This document shows positions 22,605 to 33,167 of a stretch of DNA of 64,000 nt, in pieces. The translations under genes were made by a program, and so were the position numbers. Position 1 is the stretch's first letter; the number at the start of each line of letters is the position of its first letter. The notes under the pieces were generated by a model that was given only the letters and a program-made list of their open reading frames with translations, ran no database searches and was not told the origin of the DNA. The stretch is from Antilocapra americana (Eukaryota > Chordata > Mammalia > Artiodactyla > Antilocapridae): assembly GCA_007570785.1 (NCBI GenBank), contig ML660203.1:10083524-10147523 (forward strand), in the 5' to 3' direction.

Positions 22605-22802
22605 GTTTCCCTGGTGGCTCAGTAGTAAAGAATCCACTAGAGACACAGGCCCATCACTGGTTGGAGAAGATCCCATGGAGGAGGAAATGGCAACCCACTC
22701 CAGAATTCTTGCCTGGAGGATCTCATGAACAGAAGATCCTGGTGGGCTACGGTCCAAGAGGTTCGCAAAAATTTGGGTACAACTTAACAACTGAAGAGCA
22801 AC
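22605..22802 (+). repeat. Bov-tA SINE with target-site duplication
   Basis: Head gtttccctggtggctcagta, A unit ggcaacccactccagaattc, end gggtacaacttaacaactga. It is flanked by a perfect 13-bp duplication aaccaagactcag at 22592-22604 and 22803-22815. Confidence 0.95.
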
Positions 22803-23868
22803 AACCAAGACTCAGAAATTGAGTGACTGACTGGCTTAATTTACTAGCCATGTCTTTACATATGCTGTTCCTCTACCTGAAATGCCTTGCTATGCTTTAT
22901 TCACCTAACTGATTCTTTGAAACCTAGTAGAGGTTAACAGCATAGCTAGACTGCAAAGGTTCAGAACCCTCCTTGAATACTTATTTGGACATGTTACTTC
23001 CCTTCCTCTGTGTGCATCCCTTTCCAAAACTGTAACCTGGAGATAACAACAGAACCACCTCTGAGCTTGTGTGAGATAGGGAGTGTTAGATGCTTACTTA
23101 GCATAAGCCTAGCACAGTAGGTGCTCAGAAATGTGTGTTTTATTCTAGGTCATCATTACGTACAATAGCAATTAAACCAGGAGAAGACTCAAAACTTTCA
23201 AAACTAGCAGAAGTATTGAGGGTTGTTTTTATTTATTTACTTTTTTCCCGTTCATTACAAAGGCCAACTGGTTATGGGTTCACATGTCATTGTTTTCCTT
23301 TGTCTTTTGCTGTCAAGAATCACTTCTCTGTCTATTAGCAGTGAGTCTAGTAACCAATATTTCCCTCAAGCCCACCAATCTAATTTGCTGCTTCCAGTCT
23401 TTTGCATTAGTAAACCAGTTCTGACTAAACCTGTTCTGAATGAGGAGCTGACGTGCTTGCCTATGAAGAAAAACTTCACTTCTTTTTTTTTTTAATTACT
23501 TCCTGGACTCTGTTGCTTAGGAACAGAGTTTCAGATAAATGAGAGCTTAATGGAACTTCTCCTCTATTATTTCACATATATGAGTCTTGTCTCCTCCCCA
23601 GACTATTATCTACATATAGACAAAAAAAAGCTTTGAGTGTGTGGTCCTTGATGTTTTGTTGCTGTAATTTGCCACAACCCCAGCCTGCACCTACAGGTAA
23701 CTATTCCCAGAGGATGAGAGAATCCATCTCACCCAACTTTCCAGGTTGGAAACACTTTTCAAATGTAAGAGACATGCTAGAATTGTCAAGAATTCTCAGC
23801 AACATAAATTATGAAACATAAGCCAGACTTGAGTTTGTTTTATAACTGAGACATTGCAGTATTTTAAT

Positions 23869-24079
23869 GAGCTTTGCCAGTGGCTCAGCGGTAAAGAATC
23901 TGCCAGCAATGCAGGAGACTTGGGGTTTGATCCCTGGGTTGGGAAGATCCCCTGGAGAATGACATGGCAACGCATTCGAGTATTCTTACCTGGGAAACCC
24001 CAGGGACAGAGGAGCCTAGTAGGCTACAGTCCATCAGGTCACAAAAGAGTCAGACACTATTGAGCAACTAAACAATGAC
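23869..24079 (+). repeat. Bov-tA SINE
   Basis: Head gagctttgccagtggctcag, tttgatccctgggttgggaa, then ggagcctagtaggctacagt and agtcagacactattgagcaa. Confidence 0.9.
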
Positions 24080-24599
24080 AATATTTTTATCAAAATAAAA
24101 TACAGTAACAGGGAGGTTTCCATCAAGTGATGTAATGGGTAGAGCAACCCCTCAATATCTAAGCAATCAGCCTCTCCCCTTTTATCTAAGTCATGCTGCA
24201 ACAAGGCACACAGGTAGCAAACACTTGCTGGATTTGAGCCATGACCCAAAGAATATATGAATGAGCAGACTCTGTAGACCTCACCACCACCAGTCTCATA
24301 TTGCTGTGGGGAAAATCATGGATGCTATCAGAGCCCCTCACGTCATAACTCTGGGAGCCCAGAAAAACATCTTGGGGATATGATAGCAGAACACTTAGAT
24401 TTAATATTTAATACTAACCACAATAAATTGGTGTGGGTCACTCAGGTTATTGGGTTGAGAAGTCTGAGACTGCATCAGGACATTTTGTAAAAATGTGCTG
24501 AGATCAATTCATGATGTCTGCCTAGTGTGTGAGATGGGAGGTGGAGACATATGGGCAAAGTAGCTGCAATCGTGGCTGAGGATTCAGCTGCCTTGGTAG

Positions 24600-24820
24600 A
24601 GATTCTCAGGGCAATACTGGGCTTCCCTAGTCTTCATTTTTTCTGGTCTCTGGTCTCTTGGGCAAATGCATAGCCTTTTCAAACTGAGACCGACTGTTAT
24701 TGATCTCAGAGGGAGAGCAGTGAGCAGTCCTGAAGAGAGATCTTAGTTTCCTGCCCAGGAACTGAACTGGGTAACCTGGATGAAAACCCAGGAATCCTAT
24801 CCATTAGACCATCAGGGGCT
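24600..24820 (-). repeat. tRNA-Glu-derived SINE or tRNA pseudogene
   Basis: On minus, 24820-24746 reads like tRNA-Glu with a UUC anticodon: an A-box-like TGATGGTCTAATGGATAGG and an anticodon arm CCTGGGTTTTCATCCAGG whose stem pairs. The T arm is degenerate (CCCAGTTCAGTTCCTGG), and the acceptor halves pair only partly. It continues into an aaactaagatctctcttcag body, so a SINE head or retropseudogene is more likely than a working tRNA gene. Confidence 0.5.
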
Positions 24821-25140
24821 AGAGGCTAGACACAAAAGGCCCTGACTCTTTACCAAGCTTGGAAGCAAAAATATTTCAAGGAGGCAAAAAACTGTGAAAA
24901 TAGGAAAGTTTATTATTAGAGACACAGCGTAACATGTGGGAGAGTGCACAGAGAAACAGTTTGTTTAAGACAGAAGCAAGGGAGAAACATGTATCCAGAG
25001 AGAAAGGGTATGGGCCTCCTCTCCAAAGAGGAGGAGCGCAGTAAGTCAGAAGCTAGGCAGGTACACACACCCAGTGAGGAGTACGGGTGTCCGGAGTGAG
25101 GAGTGCAGTAAAAAGGTGACTTAAATCACTCATATAGGGA

Positions 25141-25311
25141 AGGTCCCTGGTGGTCCACTGGTTAAGACTCCATGCTCCGAATGCAGGGAGCACCGGTTAT
25201 ATCCCTGATCAGGGAACTAGATTCCACATTGCCACAACTAAGAGTTCACCTGCCGCAACTAAAGGTCACGGCATGCCACAGTGAAGACCTGGGACAGCCA
25301 AATAAATAAAT
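25141..25311 (+). repeat. CHR-type SINE
   Basis: ccctggtggtccactggtta head, tcagggaactagattccaca, two caactaa-type units, gacagccaaataaataaata tail. Confidence 0.88.
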
Positions 25312-26941
25312 ATTCAAGTCACCTATATAAGACAGTGCTTCCAGGTCTTAGTTTACATTTGGCCAATTATCTTGTTTCTTTCTGCACACCTAACTGGTCA
25401 ATGCACCCTCCCCAAGTTGCATACGCAAATTTTCTCTAAGATGGATACTACCTCAAAACACTTTGGGCTCGTGCCCACATTTATTATGGGTGGGATTACC
25501 TCCCTTTTCAACCCCAAAAAAGCCTTCCTGTGCATGTGCAAATAGGGAAGTCTTTGACCTCAGGAATGGGCACTCTTGTCTCTCTGCTTCAGCAAAGCTC
25601 AGCTTTGTCCTCGGAGTGTCTGAGTGAGAACAAACTTTCTCAGGGGCCCATCTACCTCCTCCCTCAGTATTAGCTCATTAAAAACTATGTGAAAAGAATG
25701 GGCTACCATGACTTGGCAATAACTTGAATAACTTGCATAAATTGTGCTAACTAAAAGAAATTAGACACAAAAGCCTGTGTGATTCTCTTTACACAAAGTA
25801 GAAAAACAGGCAAAGCATGCATAATCCATGGTGACAGAAGGCATGTCACCATGTTACTTCCTGGGATAGTATATACCAGGAAAAATTTCCATTGTGGGCA
25901 TGCTGACAGGTTCTGTATCAAGATCCAGTGGTGTTCACATGGGTGTATACAAATATATATTTTTATACTTAAGGTCAGTGTCCTTTGCCTACTTTATACA
26001 CTTAACTAAACATGTTACATTGCAGTTTTAAAAATGTCCCTGGTAAAAGCAACATAGAAGCAGAGAAGCATACAAACTTTTGATTTGTTTACCAAATATC
26101 TTGCACTCAAAAATCTCATCTTATCTCTATCCACCAAAGCCCCATGGAAGAAGAATTACTATACCATCTCTATGTTACAGTTGAGGAAACTGAGAACCAC
26201 AAAAGTAGAAACCACCCAAGGTCATGTGGTTAAAGACACCCTGCCATATATTTGGTACCTAGTAGGCATCATTCTGATGCGGGACACAGACCTTCAAAAC
26301 CTACACTTGGCCTTTGCAAGATGGCTACCAGAAATTGGGCCATCCTCCTTCCATGCCCCTCTCTGGGCTCCTTTGTTGGAACCTCTGACCTACTGTGACA
26401 TTGTGTGTCTGGTGCATAACCCCCTGGATCTCACAGACCAGAGGGACACACATTCCCATGCCTCATGCTGGTGACACTGTCTCCCTGAGGGTCTCTGCAT
26501 TCAGCCTGGGAGCCCACCTTTTAGTCCCATGTTCTGGATGCCTGTTCACAAGGGAGACCTGTGCTGGCCCTCAATGCTCTGGCCTCCGCCCAAAGCTCCT
26601 AAACATCCCGTGACCAGTAGCAGCTCTCGGGTCATTAATATTAACCCCGAATGACGCCCTGGCAGCCACTCTGCCAAGTATGTTCCCCTGTGGCTCTCCT
26701 TCCCAAAGAGAATCTGTTTTAAAGTTCAAGTGTACATTCCTCAATTCAGAGTGGGAGTCAAACAATCTCTACAGTGAGCCCCCAGCATGGTTTCAGGTGG
26801 TTTAGGGGGACTAGGCACCCATGAATAACCATGTGAGGGAGTCAGATTTAGGTCAGGGGTTTTTTTGAGGGGGCGAGGGGATCTGAGATTGCTCTTTAAA
26901 AATATCTTCAGCACAAGAAAAAAAACAATTTGTAACTACGT

Positions 26942-27412
26942 ACGGTGACATATACTGCGGATGGTGACTGCAGCCATGAAATTAAAAGATTATTGCTCCT
27001 TAGAAGAAAAACTATGACAAACCTAGACAGTGTAGTAAAAAGCAGAGACATCACTTTGCTGACAAAGATCTGCCTCGTCAAAGTTATGTTTTTTCCAGTA
27101 GTCATGTATGGATGTGAGAGTTGGACCATAAAGAAGATGGAGCACTGAAGACTTGATGCCTTTGAATTGTGGTGCTGAAGAAGACTCTTGAGAGTCCTTT
27201 GGACTGCAAGGAGATCGAACGGGTCAATCCTAAAGGAAATCAATCCTGAATATTCATTGGAAGGACAGGTGCTGAAGCTGAAGGTCCAATACTTTGGCCA
27301 CCTGCTGCGAAGAGCCAACTCATTAGAAAAGACCCTGATGCTAGGAAAGACTGAAGGCAGGACGAGAAGGAGGCAACAGAGGATGAGATGGTTCAATGGC
27401 ATCACCAACCAT
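26942..27412 (+). mobile_element. BovB LINE fragment, 3' part of the reverse transcriptase ORF
   Basis: Frame 26945-27148 ends in a V-V-M-Y-G-C-E-S-W-T-I-K-K stretch, the conserved C-terminal signature of the BovB (RTE clade) polyprotein. The matching nucleotide blocks are ccagtagtcatgtatggatg, atattcattggaaggacagg and tactttggccacctgctgcg. Stop codons and a 5' truncation show it is dead. BovB is known for spread between squamates and ruminants. Confidence 0.92.
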
Positions 27413-27630
27413 CAAAGTCAGGAAAGTCGACCCCCCAAACTCCTCCTTCCCCAGTGAATATTCCACCCCTTCACTTGTAGGCCCCTCATTACCAGATTGC
27501 CAAAGAGGCCTGGGGCAGCAGTTCTTCACCTGTCTGCCCGTTCTGCCTCTGAGCATATATCTTTGCTTAAATAAACTTTCACTTTACTTTCTTAACTTCT
27601 TTGCTTGTCTCCGAATTCTTTCCCAACAAA
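27413..27630 (+). mobile_element. LTR-like 3' part of an endogenous retrovirus
   Basis: Pyrimidine-rich sequence with ctgcctctgagcatatatct, then ttaaataaactttcacttta (AATAAA at about 27571) and a U5-like tail ctccgaattctttcccaaca. This is how several mammalian LTRs end. The left part is lost at the junction with BovB. Confidence 0.5.
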
Positions 27631-28259
27631 GAACCTCAGGCTCGATGGAGTCACATGAGCCTTCAGGTCAGGAGAGCTGGATCTGAACTCAGTGAGCCTA
27701 AGAAGACCCTTCCCCTTTCTGGGCTTCAGTTCACTCTCTGTGATTCGACCCAGTGAAGTTGGGCCTTGACCTCCTACCTCAGCTTCTGTGACAAACGATA
27801 TGCCAGCCACCCTTGGCCAGTAGAGGGGGTCACCCAAACCCTGATGTAGAATTACTAAACTCCCTGACACCAACCCCCTCCAGGTCCTGAGAACCTGCAG
27901 GACACTTGCTGGCGACCCTGGGGGTTGGGTGCATCTGCAGCTGCAGCTGCTCACTCCCTCCTCCCCAGGGGTGATAAAATTGGTCCAACCGGTTCTCCTG
28001 GGCCAGGGAGGATACCTGCTCTGTCAACTGAGACTTCCAAGCCACCGCCTTTTCATTTGTCCCAGATATTCTCAGCTCCCTTTTAAGATAAGAGAAAGGG
28101 GGTCCTTCATATCAGACATTACCTCCCAGCTCTCTCTCAGCCTACATGGAGGATTCTTACTGGGGGAAACTTGGCCTCTGTGAGGTGGGAGGAGAGGATT
28201 GTGGAGGGGACCTTGTTTTCTCAGAGTATCTCAACAAATATTGATCGAGCAATTGCAGG

Positions 28260-28560
28260 GAAATTCTGCACAGATGTACCAGTGAACAAAACAGACGAAA
28301 GACCTTGAACTTGTGGGCTTCTAACGAGGGGAACAGACAATAAAGAAATGTCTAATATAACGTCAAAAATGATGAATAAAAATGAAGCAGGGTAAGGGAC
28401 TAGAGAACAATGGGAGTGGGTGGGGTTTATTTTAAACAGATTGGCCAGGGAAGACCTGTCTGCAGAAATGACTTTTGGACAACAGTGAATAGAGGGAAGG
28501 AGCCAGCTATACGAAAATCTGGGGAAAGAGCATTCTAGACAGAAAGAAAAAGAAAGAAAG
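28260..28560 (+). repeat. Old interspersed repeat, part 1 (interrupted)
   Basis: aataaaaatgaagcagggta, ggccagggaagacctgtctg and ggggaaagagcattctagac belong to an old mammalian repeat. It resumes at 28990-29028 (aagtgcaaaggccctgaggc) and again at 29503-29720 (gtgtggctggagtgaagtga, ggaagccattggagggtttt). I could not assign the family. Confidence 0.55.
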
Positions 28561-28660
28561 TGAAGTTGCTCAGTTATGTCTGACTCTTTGCGATTCCCGT
28601 GGACTGTAGCCTACCATGCTCCTCAATCCATGGGATTTTTGAGGCAAGAGTACTGGAGTG
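28561..28660 (-). repeat. Bov-tA SINE, first part (interrupted by U6 chimera)
   Basis: Reverse Bov-tA: gttgctcagttatgtctgac to gcaagagtactggagtg. It continues at 28886-28989 after the U6-headed insertion. Confidence 0.9.
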
Positions 28661-28767
28661 GTGCTCCCTTCGGCAGCACATATACTAAAATTGGAACAAT
28701 ACAGAGAAGATTAGCATGGCCCCTGTGCAAGGATGACACGCAAATTCGTGAAGCGTTCCATATTTTT
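28661..28767 (+). pseudogene. U6 snRNA retrocopy (5' part of a chimera)
   Basis: U6 is the catalytic spliceosomal RNA, made by RNA polymerase III. All 107 positions are present, with three substitutions by my memory of mammalian U6 (position 7 G to C, 38 G to A, 66 C to T). The ACAGAGA box and AGC triad are intact. It is a retrocopy, not a gene: upstream is SINE sequence with no place for a U6 PSE and TATA box. It is fused to a second sequence ending in poly(A), and the whole insert is flanked by a 15-bp duplication. Two of the changes fall at CpG sites, fitting decay of methylated DNA. Confidence 0.95.
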
Positions 28768-28884
28768 TGAGGTTATGTGTCATGCCCTGATGGTCCAGAA
28801 TTTTACACCTGTTTGTACAACTTAGGTCTTGGTGGGAAAAGCAGAAAATAAAAAAAATGCTTCGAGAAGCTTAAAAAAAAAAAA
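28768..28884 (+). other. 3' partner of the U6 chimera, with poly(A)
   Basis: Directly after the U6 T-run comes about 105 bp that I do not recognise (ggttatgtgtcatgccctga ... ggtcttggtgggaaaagcag). It holds an aataaa at about 28848 and ends in a run of about 14 A. It reads like the 3' end of a polyadenylated RNA joined to U6 during reverse transcription. The 3' flank aagagtactggagtg at 28884-28898 repeats 28646-28660. Confidence 0.75.
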
Positions 28885-28885
28885 A

Positions 28886-28989
28886 GAGTACTGGAGTGGG
28901 TTGCCATTTCTTTCATCCAGAGGATCTTCCCAACCCAGGGATCGAACCTGGGTCTCCCACATTGTAGTCAGATGCTTTACCATCTGAGC
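28886..28989 (-). repeat. Bov-tA SINE, second part
   Basis: Continues from gagtactggagtgggttgcc through ggatcttcccaacccaggga to the tRNA-like head tttaccatctgagcc. Confidence 0.9.
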
Positions 28990-29028
28990 CAGACAGAACT
29001 GTAAGTGCAAAGGCCCTGAGGCAGAAAC

Positions 29029-29498
29029 TGTTAGGGGAAGCACACTGACTGAAACCGCCCACACTGGCCAGGCACCATAGTAACCATTTGCAGGAGTTGT
29101 TTTACGACAGGAGGTCCTGGAAGGAAACACAGAACGAATAAGCCACCACCAACCAGAGAGTTCAGGAAAGATCAAAAAGAGACACCACATGTCCGACCAC
29201 CTCCAAGAATCCTTCTCTTCTGGCATCCATCTAGGCTGAACAAGGCAGCACCACCAGGAAGGTCTCTGAGTCAAAATGATTGGCTAAAGACAACCCGGAA
29301 ACTAATCCCATCACCATAAAACCCGACACTGCAAAGCTGTTTCCTGGGTTCCCTTACCCTACTGCTCTCCACCTGGGTGTCTTTTCCCAATAAAATCTCT
29401 TGCCTTGTCAGCACATGTGTCTCCTCAGACAATTCATTTCCAAGTGTTAGACAAGAGCCCGGTTTTGGGCCCTGGAAGGGGTCCCCCTTCCTGCAACA
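29029..29498 (+). mobile_element. Solo LTR of an endogenous retrovirus (ERV1-like)
   Basis: The 470-bp unit begins TGTTAGGGGAAG and ends CTGCAACA (TG...CA). It is flanked by a 4-bp duplication aaac at 29025-29028 and 29499-29502. A TATA-like ataaaa lies at about 29316 and the poly(A) signal aataaa at 29389-29394, so the LTR reads on plus. No gag, pol or env sequence adjoins it. A 4-bp duplication fits a gammaretrovirus-like (class I) element. Confidence 0.88.
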
Positions 29499-29502
29499 AA
29501 AC

Positions 29503-29720
29503 TAGTTTATATGAGAGAGGAACAGCTAAAGGGCAGGTGTGGCTGGAGTGAAGTGAAATAAGAGGAGTTGTAGGAGACAAGGTCTGCATCATGTAGAACC
29601 TGGAAATCTACAGGGAAAAACTTTAGAGTTCATTCTGGGTGGGATTGGAAGCCATTGGAGGGTTTTCAACAGGAAAGTGCCATAATCTGGTCAGGCTCTA
29701 GAAAGATCACTTGGGCTCTT
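29503..29720 (+). repeat. Old interspersed repeat, part 3
   Basis: Continuation of the repeat at 28260 after the solo LTR. The join across the LTR restores cctgaggcagaaac + tagtttat. Confidence 0.5.
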
Positions 29721-29924
29721 GTGGTCAAAGTGGTGGGGATCGTGGTGGGGAAAGAGAAAAAGCAGATGATGCCAGAGAAAAGGCTGATGATACAGTCATC
29801 CATGCAGGAGAGGCTGGTGGTCTGGAGAGGATAGTGGCCAAGCTCTGATTGGAGCCTCAGAGAAGTGGTTCTAAAAATAATCATCTCATCAGAGCTGGCA
29901 AGACCTTTAGAAATCCTCAGACTA

Positions 29925-30140
29925 GGCAGAAGCTCTGGAGTCTATCAATCCTGGACTGGAGGCCCAGCTCTACACATACCAGCAGTGAGTCCTTGGGCAA
30001 GCTGCTATACCTCTCTGAGCCTTGATTTCCCCATCTGTAAAATGGATATGATAGGAGAGCTTGCTTCCAAGGGGTGTCTTAAAGACTCCAGTACCAGGTA
30101 AATAAGGTACAGAGCACAGGGTGTGGCACTTAGGAATCAG
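29925..30140 (+). repeat. MIR
   Basis: Forward MIR: gtccttgggcaagctgctat, cctctctgagccttgatttc, cccatctgtaaaatggatat. Confidence 0.75.
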
Positions 30141-30259
30141 TCAGTAAAGTCATGACTGAACTCCCTACATTTATTGGTAGAAAAACTGATGGTAGCTCTG
30201 GCTTAGAGGCTGAAAACTGGAAGAGGAAGAAAGATATACAGAGTTCCTCAAAGTCATAT

Positions 30260-30471
30260 GCGTGTGTGCTTAGTCGCTTAGTCGTGCCTGACTCTTTGCG
30301 ACCCCATGGACTGTAGCCCGCCAGGCTCCTCTGTCCATGGAATTCTCCAGGCAAGAGTATTGGAGTCGGTTGCCATTCCCTTCTCCAGGGGATCTTTCCA
30401 ACCCAGGGATCAAACCTAGGTCTCCTGCATTGCAGGCAGATTCTTTACATCTGAGCCACCAGGGAAGTTTG
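30260..30471 (-). repeat. Bov-tA SINE with target-site duplication
   Basis: Full reverse copy from cgtgtgtgcttagtcgctta to the head catctgagccaccagggaag. The 9-bp aagtcatat occurs at 30251-30259 and 30472-30480. Confidence 0.93.
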
Positions 30472-30668
30472 AAGTCATATATGCAGAGTCTATAAATAAG
30501 ATGAATGAGTAAAGTGGGCCAGGAACATGAAAAATCATGCGGCCCTGCCTGGCCATCTTGCTTTTCCACTTTTGAGACCCATGTAACGTAAGTGCTTACC
30601 TGAAAGGGCTGACTAGCCCAGCTCCACCTGACTGCTGCCTCCTAGTGCCACATACCCCATTTTCCTTT

Positions 30669-30786
30669 TCTTTTTTTGACTGTGCTGTGCAGTTTGAGGG
30701 TTCTTAGTTCCCCAACCAGGGATCGAACCACACTCTCAGCAGTGAAAGTGTGGAGTCCTAACCAGTGGGTTTCAGGGGAATTCCCT
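30669..30786 (-). repeat. CHR-type SINE, short form
   Basis: Reverse copy: gttcttagttccccaaccag, ggatcgaaccacactctcag, ending in the head cctaaccagtgggtttcagg. Confidence 0.8.
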
Positions 30787-31194
30787 CCTATTTTTCAAAA
30801 GAAGTCAGAAACTCGGATTTTTATGTGAAATCTTCCAACTTTAAATTACATTTTCTAATCTCTTCTGGAGTATAGGAATGTAGTAAATTTTTATATATTT
30901 ATCTTGCTGTTATTTAAGCATCTACTATTATTTCCTCCTTTCTAACCAATCACCATTTATTTTTCTTGCCTTGTTCCTTTGGCTAGGCCTCCTACATAAT
31001 GTTGAAGTCATGACATCAGGCCCCATGGTCTTGTTTCTCACACAGAGGGAATGCCTCTTAATCTTCATGATTGTAGGTCTCGAATTTCATAACTTTTAAA
31101 GGTTGGCTCATTTTTTCCAAACACTGTGAAAATTAAAGTCTATCAACCTGTAGGCTGCCAATTTGTTATCTCTGTTTTACCTCAATTCTCTGAG

Positions 31195-31360
31195 TTGCAA
31201 CAACAATCTCATTGGGTAGGTGCTACTAATATCATTCTTCCCATTTCACATATGAGGACCCCAAGGTTCAGAGAGGTGAAGTAACTTGCCAGTTACACAG
31301 CTGGGAAGAGGCAGAGCCAGGATTCAAACCCAGATCTGCATGATGCCACAATCTGGATTT
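31195..31360 (-). repeat. MIR
   Basis: Reverse MIR: cccatttcacatatgaggac, gttcagagaggtgaagtaac, ggcagagccaggattcaaac. Confidence 0.78.
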
Positions 31361-31599
31361 GACGACCCTGGATGCCCAGGTTAGTTCCTCTTTCTACTAC
31401 ACCCTGTCCTACAGAAGCTCTGTCACCAACTTTGAGTGACCCTTGACCATGGGCCTTCCCCTCTCTGGGCCCCAGTCTCCCATATGCCAACCTAGGACAG
31501 ATTTAGCTACGAGAACCCCAATATTGCTCCAGCTTCCTCACCTGCAGTCCAACTCCACATCTTTCAAGTATTAGACCTGATCTTGATATGGCCCTTGTT

Positions 31600-31760
31600 T
31601 GGGGGCCTGGCTCTGCCACTTACTGCTGTGTGACTTGGGGCTGCTCAACCGTGTGCCTCATCCTAGCAGTAAAATGTGATTAAAAGTACCACTCACCTTA
31701 AAGTGCTTAGGACATACCAGGCATGACCTAAGTGTCTAGCCAACTTTAGTCTTCATGATT
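31600..31760 (+). repeat. MIR
   Basis: Forward MIR: ctctgccacttactgctgtg, tgacttggggctgctcaac, then a degenerate 3' part. Confidence 0.6.
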
Positions 31761-32002
31761 ATTGATAAGTGCGTGCATGTGTACATTGATAGGAAAAAAA
31801 GAGAAGTATAATTTAAACAGTTGTAGTAAGATGGAGATGTGGTTGTTCACATTTTTTTACTATCACTGTTACAATTTTTTTTAAATGTTTAATGCCATCC
31901 ATGATACTTTCATTATAAAGAATAGAGAATATATTCATTGTAGAGAATAAAATTCCTTATTCCAAGGCTCTCTCTGATTTGACATTGACCCATATTTCAG
32001 TA

Positions 32003-32165
32003 GAGCAGAGTGGCTAAGTGTACATGGAAGCAGGCCCCCCAGCTTGAATCCCAACTCTCTGACTTACTGTGTGTGTTTGGGCAAGAAACTCTGCCTCTCT
32101 GGGCCTCTGTTTCCTCATCTGTGAAATAAAGAAAGTGACAATTCTCACCTGATGGGGCTGAACTG
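32003..32165 (+). repeat. MIR
   Basis: Forward MIR: tttgggcaagaaactctgcc, ctctgtttcctcatctgtga. Confidence 0.75.
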
Positions 32166-33167
32166 ATGTGAAACAGAAGGGTTACAACACAGCTTCCATC
32201 ACATGGAGGTTTGAAGCAACCAGTGATTATCGTGACTGACCCACTTCCCCCAGATCTCTGTCACCCTGGACCACACACCAGCCCCAGGCCTCAATCATTG
32301 TCATACCTCAAGGTCTTTGCTCATGCCCTGCTCTGCCTGACTTGCCTTCTTCTATCTACCCATACATCACACACTGTGTCAAGGCTACTTCCCCCTCTGA
32401 GACTTCCTGTCCTCACCAGTCCCTCCCCTGGCCCTTCTGACGGCTGGACCAGGTACACTTACTGCCCTCACCTCCTCTGCTGTGCAAGGCTTCCTCACTC
32501 GTCCCTTCCACCGCATCACACCCTTTCCTGAGAAGGTGGGGAAGTCGGCGTGGCTCTGCGCTCCAGCCACAGGCCCACACACAGATGTCGGAGGGATGTC
32601 CTCTTCAGGGAAACTCTGTGATCAGATTGTGTCCGACAGTCCCCTTGAATCCCGTCCTGTCCCATCTCAAGCCTCAGAGGCCTCTCCTGCAACTGAGGCA
32701 ATGTGGCCCAGCAAGGTGGTGGTGAAGATAAATAAGGAAGCACTGGTCAAGGCCCCTTTTCTCCTCTCTGCCTCCCAGGGAGCCAGGTGTGCTTTTCCCC
32801 TGGACTAGCTGGAGTCGGGGAGGGGAATGCTGGATGTGAGGGTATCTATGGCCATTTAGAGATGTTCCTCTGGCTCTGGTTAAGAGTTTCTGATAGCTGA
32901 GGGTTTTAGGCTAAGACCCAGGATTCTGCATTTTCAAAAGTGAGTTATAAACCCCTTCCTCTGGGGGTTTCCATGGGTTATGATCTAAAATAACTGTTCT
33001 GGATGCATCAAACCTCTCTGTGGCTATTGGGGCAGAGTAGTTGTGAGTGAGGAACCAAAGGACCCCTCAGCCCCCACGTGCTTTGGAGGGAGGACTGCTG
33101 CCACCTAGGGGCTAAGAAAGAAACTGCCAAAGGTAGGGCCTGAGCCATTTTTGATAAAAAAAAAAAA

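Larger units (their letters stand above)
22441..33149. other. Intergenic region between CHMP4B promoter and ZNF341 3' end
   Basis: About 10.7 kb without a supported gene. Recognised contents are listed as separate repeats (Bov-tA, BovB, CHR, U6 chimera, LTRs, MIR). The parts 22840-23860, 24080-24600, 25680-26935, 27640-28260, 29700-29920, 30790-31190, 31760-32000 and 32540-33150 show no coding potential or RNA gene that I recognise. Segment 32210-32540 resembles L2. Segments 24840-25140 and 25315-25680 resemble one LTR-like unit split by a CHR SINE, but I could not define its ends. Confidence 0.7.

Noticed and set aside
26945..27148. Active reverse transcriptase gene
   Set aside because: It is a short BovB remnant ending in stops, without the catalytic domain.
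28661..28767. Working U6 snRNA gene
   Set aside because: There is no proximal sequence element or TATA box upstream, only SINE sequence. Poly(A) and a target-site duplication mark it as a retrocopy.
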